From the NCBI GenBank assembly GCA_013076295.1, contig RQOL01000718.1, positions 372,001-436,000 on the forward strand: a DNA stretch of 64,000 nucleotides. Reading direction: 5' to 3'. How positions within the stretch are numbered: position 1 is the first letter of the stretch; the number at the start of each line of letters is the position of its first letter. This stretch comes from Sanderia malayensis. Taxonomy: Eukaryota > Cnidaria > Scyphozoa > Semaeostomeae > Pelagiidae. Shown here in pieces: positions 12,001 to 22,145 of the stretch. The translations under genes were made by a program, and so were the position numbers. A model generated the notes under the pieces. That model did not search any database. It was given only the letters and a program-made list of their open reading frames with translations, and was not told where the DNA came from.

Positions 12001-15000
12001 TCTTTACTCTCTGTCCTTCTCAAGCCTATTCCTCAAACTTTTTCTTGTTTATAGGAAACTATAATTTCAATTTCTCCTTGATTACGTTACAAGATTTGGT
12101 ATGCTGTTAATAAAATTTTATTTGGTGCTGTGAATATATTGTTATCTTGATCTTCTTACAGAGACGAGCTTGGCTGCATGCAGCTCAATTCCTTGCTTGA
12201 ATAATGCAACATGTTTTGATTCATCTGATGAGAATCATCGAAAGAATCTCCTTCACCCAGATGACTTTGAGTGTTTTTGCAGGGCAGGCTACAGTGGCAA
12301 ACAATGTGAAAGTAAGTTCATAACCATCATTTTTTTCAATCTATGGCGTTTTCATGTTTTATTTCTACTCTTTAGTTTTGAGTTCTTTAAGTCTTTTGCT
12401 AAAAAGGTGTACGCATGCGCATTTTATTTCTTGCCATTTCTGAGTTTCACGATATTTTCTGCAAATGAATCCTACATTACATACAATGTCTACTTTTAGT
12501 TCCACATTACTCCTGTTGGTCTCATCCTTGTCAAAATGGTGGAAGCTGTCTGGATACATCAGTTTTGCCTGAAGTCAGCTTTGATTCACAAGGATACAAG
12601 TGTAATTGTTTGCCAAACTATATCGGCAGAAATTGCGAAGGTTTGTAAATTGGATATCTTTGCTTTAATCCTTAAACTCGGGTATTGCTGCTATAACCAG
12701 CATAAAATAGATCATTCATATGAACAGAGGTGCAATCTTATCTCTGTGGTGGTACCCAGAACAAAAGGAAGGATCCGATAGCCATAGTTTGTGATTCTTC
12801 AATGAATCAAAATTAAATACTTGTTTCTCCTGGAAAGATTTTAGTTTATTTTGTTGGTCAATGGATAACAAAGTCTACCCGGGGATTCATGCTATAAGGA
12901 TCTATTCAGTTTTTAAATTTCTACTTTGATTTTTACACAGTGACTGTTCGAGGAGCATCGGCTTGTTACTCGGCCCCATGCCTCCATAATGGTAGATGTG
13001 TTGATGCAACCAGCAACAACGATCCCGAACAGCATTTTGAAGATTTGAATTCATACAAATGCTTCTGCGATGCACAGTTCAGTGGCAAAAATTGCGAAGG
13101 TATCTGCAATACCATTAATTCCTCATGCTGTAAATTTACTTTGAAGCTATTATCAGTTTGGCCTCAGCAAGTGGCGACCCCGTAATAAGATTGCTTGTGC
13201 TTATTTGCTTACTTTGAGAGAAATGTGTATTCATGTCACTGCAAGTTGTTTTATGTTTTATCGATTTCTTAGTCGATTTTGTAAAATACTAAGCAGCTCG
13301 TTACACAGGTAAAGGCTGTGATGCAGGTTTATGAGCTAGCACAAGCTTTTATAGGTCATAGAGCTGTGTAGCAATATTAGAATATACAATTTTTTTGTGT
13401 CCTACGAGTTTAAAGATGCTATAGTTGTACATGGTGAATTTTGTTATCATCCAACATTTATCTCACTTGTCTTTCATTGCAGTTCCATTCCCTGCGTGTA
13501 CGTCTGCGCCATGTTATCACAACGGAACGTGCATCGATCGTACGACGCATCGTGATTTTAATTTTGATGAACATGGCTATCATTGTTTGTGCTCTCCTGG
13601 ATTCGAAGGAAAGAACTGTGAACGTAAGTACAGTACACTTCAACCTCGATATGGTGTGGGAGGAGCTATCAAGAAAGAAATTTTACCTGCGCAATCCAGG
13701 GATTGCTTTATGGAGAGTAGCATGCATGATGCCAATATGAGCAAATGATACATGGAAATATTGAACACGTCTTGTTGTGTACTACGCGTATAAACGAGTG
13801 ATATACTTTAGTGATGTCCGATATTTTAGTGCTCTGATCTGATTCACCATGTTTATGTTTAATATGTTTTATCACAGGACAATACGTTTTTGCATCTTCA
13901 GAAGAAGAAGAGCAAACTCTTCATCCCACGGACACTCCGGGTATTTTATCGGTTTTATGTTCTTCTTGTTATACTTTTTATAGCCTTCATAATGCAGATC
14001 ATTTTCATGCTGTATGTAGGCCGTAAGGCCATTGTGCAATCTCTGCTAAATGGGGTTTTAGCATTAGCTGTGTTGATGCTGATTCTTAAATTAATTCACA
14101 ACGCATTTGCAATGAACATTTGAATGCATTTACAATTTCAAACGTATCAATGCACAAGGCTTCAGAGCTAGCTGTGTTGACTAAATGTCCATTTGTTCGC
14201 AAATTGCCGAGCTTAAGAAGCTGTCGTCAGGGTTTGGCCCTCTCGGAAAAATTGCAGCATTGTTGCAAAAGGAATGGTTTTTGTAGGAGAAAGTATATGC
14301 TTTTGGTCACTTGACAATTTACTATGCACTTGGGGTAGCATCTGAATCGTCATTGTTTTCGTATGGCCAGTCATTTTGTTCACTACACGATAGGTACCAT
14401 AGATGATTACAGTTTTTTATTCTTATTGCGCATTATTCTCCGTAATTCAGATTTTGAGCAATTGACACCGACACCAATGGTCGTGTACATGAAGCATCCG
14501 AAGACCACCCCTCCGACCGGAACATTGCAGAAACCCAAGCCCGGAATCATCTTAGTGAAACAACGGACCACACCAAGGCCACCACTTGATCTTCCAATTG
14601 AGGACGTCAGCTTGAAGCAAGCCCACGATGATAAATTGCATCCTGAAAATATTGCTGATCTGATCAATAAAGAAAGCATCTCCAATCGAGAGAATGTAAA
14701 TAAAGTCAAGCCCAGTAACCAAGACCTAACAACAACTGATACTGCAGATGATAAAGGTCATAGAACCGTTGTCCATATTGTACCGGATACCGGAGTACCG
14801 GGTGGAGCTGCGTCTATTATCGATCAAATACCGAAGCAGGCATCAAACAATGCTGCAGGCTCAAGAATGGTTTCAGTCGTGCCCGATTCTCATTCGTCTT
14901 CGTCATCTGGAAATGTAAGGCAGCTATCTCCTGGATACACTCGCCATGTTACATCTACTCAATACAATGCACCATCATCTGTTGCTGTCCCTAATTCCTA

Positions 15001-15277
15001 TTGGCAACAACAATACATTGATGCGCAACAAGTACCAGTGCTTAGGCCTTACCCTGTCTCAGGAAATCCTGCACAAGAAGCAGTGAGATCGTATAGAAAC
15101 AGTTTATACAATTATGGCTATCCTCTTAATGTACAGACTGGCCAAACACGTTCTATCAATGTAGCACCCGTTTCACCGAATAGAAATAGCTGGTTAGCTG
15201 CCTATAATCGACTATTACAACAGAGAAGTTCCTCTCAGAGAAGAGCAAAGAAAAGTGCAATACCTCACTCAGATTAG
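1..15277 (+). CDS. Secreted multi-EGF-domain protein, 3' part of gene (5' end outside window)
   Basis: The visible coding exons are 1-36, 339-461, 2435-2572, 2727-2837, 3029-3139, 3618-3728, 4138-4248, 4427-4537, 4948-5058, 5167-5277, 5592-5702, 5878-5991, 6616-7827, 8602-8712, 9197-9313, 10816-10929, 11075-11170, 11263-11382, 11714-11860, 12162-12311, 12500-12640, 12941-13099, 13483-13623, 13878-13940 and 14451-15277. Exons 1-23 each carry one six-cysteine EGF-like domain; the first is cut by the window edge. Typical cores read CKNGGTC, CxCxxGFxGxxC. Every internal exon starts and ends in phase 1, so all are symmetric and can be duplicated or skipped without breaking frame. Nine exons are exactly 111 bp. 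Exon 2 has an unusual cysteine pattern at its end. Domains 19-23 have a longer loop between the third and fourth cysteines. No transmembrane segment is visible, so the product is probably a secreted matrix or fibropellin-like protein. The exact orthologue is not recognised. Exons and frame are well supported; function is inferred. Confidence 0.88.
514..2224. mobile_element. TTAA-flanked non-autonomous fold-back DNA transposon (piggyBac-like target site)
   Basis: The element spans 518-2220 and is flanked on both sides by TTAA (514-517 and 2221-2224), the target duplication typical of piggyBac-type transposons. Its terminal inverted repeats begin AGTGCCTCTACACCTTATTT and end with the exact complement. 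Inside, a second and much longer inverted repeat of about 280 bp pairs 649-928 with 1788-2067 at roughly 90% by eye, including the motif GGACTGGGTCGAGCCAACTA. No transposase is encoded; the small ORFs inside are not supported. It lies wholly within the EGF-gene intron between exons 339-461 and 2435-2572, so it need not harm the protein. Confidence 0.8.
4057..4074 (+). repeat. Interstitial telomere-type repeat (TTAGGG)3
   Basis: Three perfect TTAGGG units, followed by one more G, lie in the EGF intron between exons 3618-3728 and 4138-4248. Metazoan telomeres use this unit, so it may be a trace of double-strand-break repair or simply a chance microsatellite. Confidence 0.7.
6616..7827 (+). CDS. 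Giant EGF exon with a His/Asp/Glu-rich insertion between cysteines 3 and 4
   Basis: This single 1212-bp exon of the EGF gene (404 codons, phase 1-1, no stop) opens as an ordinary EGF domain, with cysteines 1-3 in [12 protein letters not shown]. It is then interrupted by about 370 residues before the domain closes with [12 protein letters not shown]. The first two thirds of the insertion are extremely rich in His, Asp and Glu, with runs such as [10 protein letters not shown] and [12 protein letters not shown], and contain no cysteine. The last third, from about 7470, turns basic, with clusters such as [13 protein letters not shown] and RKRTL just before cysteine 4. Acidic/His tracts of this kind often bind divalent metals, calcium or mineral surfaces, and the basic clusters could be proprotein-convertase sites; both roles are inferred. 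The exon sits among 111-114 bp EGF exons, so the insertion is new material inside one copy and not a separate domain. Confidence 0.92.
10506..10543. repeat. Perfect 16-bp palindrome with 6-base loop
   Basis: GCGACTAAGACATATA at 10506-10521 is exactly complementary to 10528-10543, leaving a six-base loop. The stem lies in the large EGF intron 9314-10815, in AT-rich DNA. It could be a cruciform, a short hairpin transposon or a hairpin RNA; the stem is shorter than a usual microRNA precursor. Confidence 0.7.
11075..11170 (+). CDS. Short EGF exon of a different subtype within the EGF gene
   Basis: This 96-bp phase 1-1 exon is the smallest complete EGF unit of the gene. Its cysteine spacing, with [10 protein letters not shown] followed by [14 protein letters not shown], matches the compact EGF type seen in nidogen, stabilin and MSP1-like modules and not the Notch/fibropellin type of its neighbours. 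It has the NGY-x-C ending in place of the usual GxxC ending. It marks the boundary between the short 111-bp-type repeats upstream and the longer-loop repeats downstream. Confidence 0.75.
14017..14190 (+). pseudogene. Decayed EGF pseudo-exon in the penultimate intron of the EGF gene
   Basis: Between the linker exon and the terminal exon, an EGF-like cysteine skeleton can be followed only by changing reading frame. A CNLC/LNG-like start lies near 14035-14055, SCVDADS near 14068-14088, and TFECIYNF continuing to GFRASCVD near 14118-14180. Stops (for example TAA after CVDADS) and shifts break it. The CVDA-type loop matches the neighbouring long-loop EGF exons such as 12941-13099. Just downstream, near 14222-14257, another frame-split tail (CRQG, then GFGPLGK, then NCS) may be a second relic. 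I read this as one or two dead EGF exons. A chance cysteine pattern remains possible. Confidence 0.4.
14451..15277 (+). CDS. C-terminal exon of the EGF protein: Thr/Pro-, Ser- and Gln-rich tail
   Basis: The exon follows the acceptor ttcag at 14446-14450, joins in phase 1 to the short Glu-rich linker exon 13878-13940, and ends at TAG 15275-15277. It encodes about 275 residues with no cysteine. It begins with a Thr/Pro/Lys stretch ([26 protein letters not shown]) likely to carry O-glycans. A Ser-rich middle and a Tyr/Gln/Asn-rich segment ([26 protein letters not shown]) follow, and the end is basic (SSQRRAKKS). There is no hydrophobic membrane span, which supports secretion. An in-frame ATG at 14363 lies upstream of the acceptor, in the intron, and is not taken as a start. 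Confidence 0.8.
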
Positions 15278-15659
15278 AGAGTATCGCTTATTATAAACGA
15301 TTGCGTGCAAAAATACTGTTATTTTTGGAGATGCTGTTTGCATGGAATAGCCATACGAAGACTGGTTTCTCAGGAAACGCACAAAGTATCGAGTGATCAC
15401 AATGTTTATGATCGCGAGGACGTGCAACTTGACAATGGTTGTGAGAAACAATGGGACTTATGTTAATCTTTAAAGGAACATTAAGCAAATTGTTTTATAT
15501 CCTCATTTTTTTATTACAATGTATATCATAATTTTGCAGTTAACTTTATTTACTATGCAATTACAACTCATGCACTCCTGGGACTGGAGCAGCTGAGATA
15601 TTTTAACCTGAATTTTTTATATTTCTAATTAATTTGTATCATATTGTTACGTAAAATGT

Positions 15660-15665
15660 AATAAA
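15660..15665 (+). terminator. Poly(A) signal AATAAA of the EGF gene
   Basis: An AATAAA hexamer lies about 380 bp after the stop codon in AT-rich DNA and is followed by a T-rich stretch. It is a plausible polyadenylation signal for the EGF gene. Its use is inferred from position only. Confidence 0.4.
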
Positions 15666-16311
15666 CATGTTTGAGTATATAGAATATGTCCTTTTGAATA
15701 TTTCGCGAAGCATGAGGTAATCAGTTAATAAAATTAATTAACTTAATGATTATTTTAGTGCAGAATATCCATGTATCAAAATGCATCGCTTTATCTGTTA
15801 ATCTGCTTGCCAGATGGTAATTAGATAAACATACAGGTATATTTCCCTAAACTATCCCAAAGCAAATCTTTGAATGGTGGGCAGATATCTTTGAACATAG
15901 TCTGAAATTCCAGTTTCCCGTGCTGTGGTATGACGTACGGCAATTCCCTTCAGGCACAAAGTTAGGGGCCCCAAACATCTTAGCCCCAAAAGACCCTCTA
16001 AGATTGTAAAGTGTTATTGGTTGCCGTCAAATATTATTCACCACAGACTGAAACTACATGCATGTTTCACTCTTCGCCTAACTGGCTCGTTTTGCCGTTG
16101 CTCTCTTGCCATGTACTTCCAAATAGGTTTTATTACTACAGTCTGATGTTATCAAATAATGCAAAATGTAATAATCAAAGTCTAAAGTGCTAAATGGTTA
16201 TTTTAAATGTATGGGCCTCCAATGTACTTGTTGTCTTGAGATCAAGGTATTTCTTAAAATTATATTTAATTGTGATAATCATTGTATTAATACATCTTTC
16301 TTCTTCTACAG

Positions 16312-17683
16312 GGAGTATATCCTTGGAGATGTAGCTACGAGATATGGTCCGTTGTTGCCCTACACAAAAGTCCGCTCAATAATTTGGAACGCCGGTACTG
16401 ACAATTGTTCCGTGTGATTGCGATTCCCTGGATGACTCGGACACTCCTTGGTTTGAATTCATGTTTTCAAAAGCCAATTGAGCCAATTGACGTACACGAA
16501 AAATATCACTTTACCATAATTGATAAAATAGATTACTTGAGCAATCTGGCCTGAACTTGAGATAAATTGGTAAATTAGTAACAACGCTGTATATCAAAAT
16601 CGCGGCCTGTGATGGTTCGAGCTAAAATTGCCGAAGCAATTGACTCGAAGCTTAAAGCTCAAGCTCAGAAGTTTGATCAAAAGCAATTGTTTCGAAGATA
16701 TGTCAGCCCTTTAAGCATGAGTTCAAACATTTTTTGGGGTAAAAGCTACAATTATTTGATTCACTTTGATTGTTTACTTTTGAAGCGATTGATTCAAATC
16801 CTACAACATTTTACATATACGCATGCTCACACGTTTTTCTCCCACGTTCAAATTGACAGAAAGTATCATTACCAATTGTAGATATCTATGGGTCCATTGG
16901 TGACCATTGCCCGTGTCAAATGCCACTGGGAAGATTCATAGCTTTCGGTTATGTATCGCTGATTTCGAAAGATATTATTTTCGAGTAGATAGCAGTAATT
17001 CTATTTGGCAAAACGAGGAAAGAGGGTGAGCTTCAGTGGCAGCTCGGTACGCGGCAATGGTCCCCCGGGGAAGATAGGGTTTCGCCGTTTTTTGGCGAAA
17101 TTTTATCGGAACCGGTTGATTTCCCAAAATATTTTGCTAATTTCTCACAATTAAAGTTTTTTATTTTTTGACTAGTTATTGATTTGATTGTTGAAAGCAA
17201 GCAGAAACATCCTGGAGAAGTGATGACTATTATCAGCCATGAAACTCCAGTCGAAGCTTCTCATGTAGGAGATTTTGTGCCTTCAACAATCTTAGATGAG
17301 AGGTAAATGCTATTGATGCACCAGATGTTACCTAATAGGTATCCATAAGCATTACATGTGGGACAAGTTGAGGTACGCATGTGTTGGTAAAACTTTCTCA
17401 CGATTTGGCACCGATTCCTAACCATTGTTAACAATTCAGTACATTCTTTGTTTTCTTTTGTTTTAGGTGACTGATGCACAAAGATGTTTTTTACCAAATT
17501 TGATGCTATCGAACGCTGTTCGCGGTGCATTATGTGCGCAATTGCGCAGGTATAAATGCTTCAACACATGTCATAATTTTTCTTTTTTCAGTCGTCGAGA
17601 GGGAATCTAGTAAGAAGGACAGAACAAAAATAACAAAGCAACGAAGGGAAAGGAAATTGGAGCGAATATTCTTGGATGCTTGA
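16312..17683 (+). pseudogene. Possible relic or orphan exons with splice signals but inconsistent phases
   Basis: Four open segments have exon-like edges. 16312-16417 follows the acceptor ttctacag and reads EYILGDVATRYGPLL to a stop. 17176-17302 reads IDLIVESKQKHPGEVMTII to LDER and ends at AG|gtaaat. 17467-17549 reads VTDAQRCFLPNLM and ends at CAG|gtataaa. 17592-17683 reads VERESSKKDRTKITKQ to TGA. Splice phases do not join: 17176-17302 ends in phase 2, while 17467-17549 is open only from phase 0. I do not recognise the protein. The segments may be decayed exons, pieces of an unrelated gene, or chance ORFs. Confidence 0.22.
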
Positions 17684-18336
17684 AAGGTAGCTGAATAAAG
17701 AATTGCGGTCTTCGGCTCTCAGTAGCGGCTACTGAGAAAAGTGTATGCAGTTAAAAGAACAGAGATCTAATTCTATTCCTGAAAACGCTAGAAGAAAATG
17801 GCGGTGGAATAAAATGGAGGGAGAATCAGCTACCACGATGGTGCCGTAAGGTAAGCTTCATAAGTTTTATCTATTGCATACCCTTTATAAATTTAAAATC
17901 TATCATATTTGTTCTCTTTTATGGTCACTTATTCGTGTTTCGGCTCATTTTTCGTAGCTCTGTTTCTTGTTGACATTTTTTGGTTTTAATTGGTTAGTTT
18001 CAATCTTTTCTGCCATAAAAGCGAATTTGCACCCAACAAAGCTTTCTTCGGCCTATTTCTCATGACATGTTTGGTATATTCCCCTGACATACCAGATATA
18101 TAAAACCCTTGGCAAAGTATTTTAAGGAATGCATTTTATGGAAAAGTTTTCGGAATTTTCTACCATGCAATATTAAACGCAAAAGGCATGTCGAGTAAAA
18201 ATATTTTGCTGTTATTGTCTATCATGCTGGACTAGTCATTTGGCATTTTGTTTTTGTCTTTACGCGGATTATTTCCAAGGATTGTAATCCTTGGGGACGT
18301 TTGGACGCTCTCTCTTTTGTACGCTTTGACGCTCTC

Positions 18337-19092
18337 CAGGGATGCCGGAACAGGGGGGGGCAAGGGGGGCGGCTGCCCCCCTTGCCCTTTCATGAGGGGG
18401 TGCAGGGGGGCGATAGCTGCCCTTTTTGAATTATTACGGCTTTTTTGCTTTACAACAAAACGTATTGTGGTCAACGATCGTCTTTGGTATTTAACTGAAA
18501 CAGCAGATTAGATACAGCATAGCACCATGATATACAATATAATAAAGCAAATCATTGGATGTTGAAGACAAAGGAAAAGGTGTCAAAACGTCGCAAAAGA
18601 AGTGAAAGAGAATCGTTTTAACCCAAAGCATACACGGTTTTTTATAAGGAACCTAGGTCAAGGACTAGTTCTTAACGTTTCTTGTTTTGCGACCTCTTAA
18701 AAGCTCTTTAAGTTTTAATTGTGTGTTTAGTGGTTTTATTTTTATGGGAGCACAATCATGATATTGATGTGCCAGAGGTTGCAAGCGAGTTTGTCGGAAA
18801 AACAGAACAAAGAAGAAATTACTTTGGTGCATTGAATTAGAACCGTTTTGCCGGCTGTACTTCTTATTTTCCTAATTTAGTTACAACATTTTGTTATAAA
18901 ACTATCGTTCTGTTCATTTATCAAATATGTTTAACACAGGAGCGCTGTTAAACAATTTGCGTTCACAGTTAACACTATATAGCGTTTCGTTTTTTATATT
19001 CCACGCCCAAATTTTTTTCCGTATGCCACGCCCAAAAGTGCCCTTTTAAAAAGTTTGACCCCCTGTGCCCCAGTGTGCTTCCGGCATCCCTG
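18337..19092. mobile_element. hAT-like MITE, TIR CAGGGATGCCGGAA
   Basis: The 756-bp element has inverted ends CAGGGATGCCGGAA at 18337 and TTCCGGCATCCCTG ending at 19092. Imperfect 8-bp flanks, ACGCTCTC on the left and ACTCTCTT on the right, fit an aged hAT target duplication. The left subterminal part has G-runs and an internal C/G palindrome (CTGCCCCCC against GGGGGGC). There is no transposase ORF. Confidence 0.72.
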
Positions 19093-20005
19093 ACTCTCTC
19101 TTTACTGGCATTTACGCTCGCTTAAGTTGTCGTTGCTTACACTCTTCATTTTATAAGAATACTTAATTTTTTGCTGAGCCTCATTATTCTTAATTTTTTT
19201 CTATTTCGAGCATCTGACTATCATTAAATTATTCTTAGCGCGCGCAGAAAATACGGATATGGCAATACACTGCTATTATTATTATCATTGATGCCAAAAA
19301 CGCACAACTATTACAATCGCTAACAGAATAAGTCCTTATTTCCTGTAGCACAGGTTTTATGAGTGTATTTAAAACCATTGCTTGTGAAAAGCATACAAAT
19401 TCAAAAATAAAAAGCGCCTGCTAAAAACAATAGTTTCACAAGATCGTGAGCCTAACAATATTCTTAAAATTTTCTTAAATTTTACGAATTTTGGGCCTCA
19501 TTATTCTTATAAAGTGTATTCTTATAAAAAAGAGTATATTCTATCCGGGTTTTCCAGGACTGGTAAGGTAATGGTAGCTGGTGATCTTGAATTTAAATAA
19601 TTTACTTTGATACTATGAATTTTCAAATGAGTTCTTTTGGGGAAGTTTTATTTTTATGCCAGTAAAATTCAATCTAGGAGAAACCCGTTGTTTTTGATGG
19701 CTTGTTTTCGAAAAGTTAGCGGGTAGTGTAGAGTTTAGGCCGATACAGCATTTGGCCAACTGCAACATCACCGCTCGTCAAAATGATTTGTTCATCATTT
19801 CGGGTAATCACTTTGTGATTTGTTTAGTGATTTGTACAAGACCAGTTGCAGAAAGTTCAAGAACGGAAGAAATACGAGTTCAGCAAGTAGGTTGCAAAGA
19901 AAAATACTATGTGTGATGTGTGAATGAAAAATTAATTATGTATCGTGGTCGGTTGGGTAACACCCACTTGTAAACTAATAGCGTGTTACATTTTGATTTT
20001 TAAGG

Positions 20006-20742
20006 TTGATGGCAACTATACAATTTACTCTACCCATGAAAAAAGACTCACTTGAAGACAATTTTCCAAAGAGTAAAAAAGTTTCAGGGAGATGCAGTGA
20101 CAGGAACAAAGGTGTGTATTGTGGCACTACTGTGTTGCAGGACGATGAATTCTTGAAATACATGGACGATGAAGAGAAATACATGTTCATTGTCACCCGG
20201 GTCAGGGGCGTCGCCAGCCCGAAAAAAGTGGGGTGGACAAAAACGAGGGGCCCTTTCAGACTCTTGGAAAACGTGGGAAACGCCCTTTTTAGCATTTTTG
20301 AACCATTTAGAAAATTTTGGAAAAGCAGTTTTGTCAAGTAGCATTTTTCGTAACAGTGGGCATCAAAGAGGAAAGCTGCACACCTAGATGTTCTGAGTGA
20401 ATGAACATCACCCCCCAAAGCTTTTTCAACGGATTTCGAGAAATTAGAAATTTGACCTCTGAGAAAACTGGGGTGGACATGTCCACCCCAGTCCACCCTG
20501 TGGCGACGCCACTGACCCGGGTCTGCCAGGAGGTTTGCCGAAAGCAAAAATGTGTCCAAGGTGAAGAAGACAGCCCCGTGGGCAATGCATTTCATTCCAC
20601 GGGAAATATTGTTGTCGAAATATTCGTACGCATGACGAAGAAGACATGTTCAAGCAACCTCGATGCGGTCAGCCAAAAATGTCCAGCCTCGTACGCTAAG
20701 CCAAAAACTACGTCCAGAGGAGCCAACATCGACATAATTTGA
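20006..20742 (+). pseudogene. Open reading frame split by a MITE insertion; origin unknown
   Basis: Codons from 20006 read openly to IVTRV at the left target duplication. After the 312-bp MITE and one duplicate are ignored, the same frame resumes in the right duplicate as RVCQEVCRKQKC and runs open to TGA at 20740-20742, about 140 codons in all. In another frame of the right part, 20620-20697 reads HDEEDMFKQPRCGQPKMS, resembling the cysteine switch (PRCGxPD after DExT) of matrix metalloproteinase prodomains. A further open segment of about 73 codons follows at about 20856-21074 (SYDSDEDIFNQF). A decayed metalloproteinase or an unrelated dead gene are both possible; the identity is not secure. 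Confidence 0.3.
20203..20514. mobile_element. hAT-like MITE, 312 bp, perfect 8-bp target duplication
   Basis: The terminal repeats are CAGGGGCGTCGCCA on the left and TGGCGACGCCACTG on the right. They are flanked by identical ACCCGGGT copies at 20195-20202 and 20515-20522, the 8-bp duplication of hAT transposons. The subterminal regions contain GGGGTGGACA and its complement. There is no coding capacity of its own; the ORFs crossing it are read-through. Confidence 0.88.
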
Positions 20743-22145
20743 ATTTGTCGATTCGTTCCTTTCTGAAAACTTTATGCAAGTAGATCTCAAGGAAAATAAT
20801 CAACGGAATTTGATTTTCACAACAAACACTTAGTTGGAGCTGCTCAGCAAAATAAAAGACATACGGTGACTTTCCTTCCCAAGAACCAAGTTATGACAGT
20901 GATGAGGACATCTTTAATCAATTCACTGCCAACGCAAACGCTTGCATTGATACTGGTGCACATTTCAGCTTTATGACTCAACGGTTTGCTGTGGGAACTC
21001 CGTTTCAACAATGTTGCCGTTCCAAGCATGACGTCACAATTCAAAATTATCGGGAAGTAACGAAAATTGACTGAGAAAACTGAACAACTTTAGCAGGTCA
21101 ATACAGCTGAAGGTTGTAAAATTCTTAATAGCCAAGCAATATGCATAAAATATCAGAAGAAAACAAGCAGCTAGTTGAGAACTTGAGAATTGCGAATGGG
21201 CATGTATATAGTCTTGATAAAAATCTTTAGATTATTCCATTTAAACTGCATCAAACAAAATTTCTCCTTTGCCCGACCACAACATTGTTATTGTGGTATT
21301 GTTTCAATCTATTGTGGGCACATGGGATTTATTACAAAAGCATTGCGATGCGATAATACATGCTTGCTGATAACGTAATTTAATGTTTTTTGTTATTTCT
21401 GACTTTTATAATTTTCCTTGCTAACATTACAAATTCTTTCAACCTAGAATGTCATACGAACAGGTTTTTCAATTGCAATTGTTAAAAGGTAAATTATGAT
21501 AATAGCACAATAGATTTACACAAGATGTTTTTTGAGTTTAAGATTGTATGGCATAAGTTCTCTTACAATTCCTTTTAAAACGGGTTACGTTTTCTGACCA
21601 ACCATTTACATTTGCAATTTTAGGCTCACACAGAAGGCCAAGTTTGGCTAAAATGCATGGAAGGGAGGAAAGTATCAAGAAATGATGACATCCAAAATGC
21701 GAATGGAAAAGCATATGTAGAAGTTAATGAAGAAGAACGCAAAAGAAGTATATATATAAAAAAACAATATTTTTATATTAATTTTCCCATTCATAGTTTA
21801 TCATGTGAAATTTGAAAGCTATTAATTACATCAAATTCAAATAATTAAAACAAGGAAAATTAAATAATCGTCCTTCTCATTAGTAGCTACAACCAAAGCT
21901 GCAGCAGTCTAGCACTTCCTCCCACCTTTTCAAACTTGAATATTCTGAAAACTGGGCCTTTAAAGCTTTACTCACATAAACAAGTGCTTTTTCAATAATA
22001 ATATGCAGCCACATAGACCTGCTCCGTAATGATCACACAAAATGGGTCTTCGATTTGTTGCAAAGATTCTGTGAGTAGACAACAGTGATATTATATGGTT
22101 AATCAAACAACACCAGACCCATGAACACCATAGGTCGTTTCTTAA

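Noticed and set aside
13890..14123. Hydrophobic 77-codon ORF that could be a transmembrane tail for the EGF protein
   Set aside because: It is out of frame with the linker exon 13878-13940, crosses intronic T-rich DNA, and overlaps the decayed EGF relic. The phase-consistent continuation is the exon at 14451.
19975..20595. 206-codon ORF on the minus strand
   Set aside because: It runs through the hAT-like MITE and both flanks. Its openness comes from the inverted repeats and base composition, and no domain is recognised.
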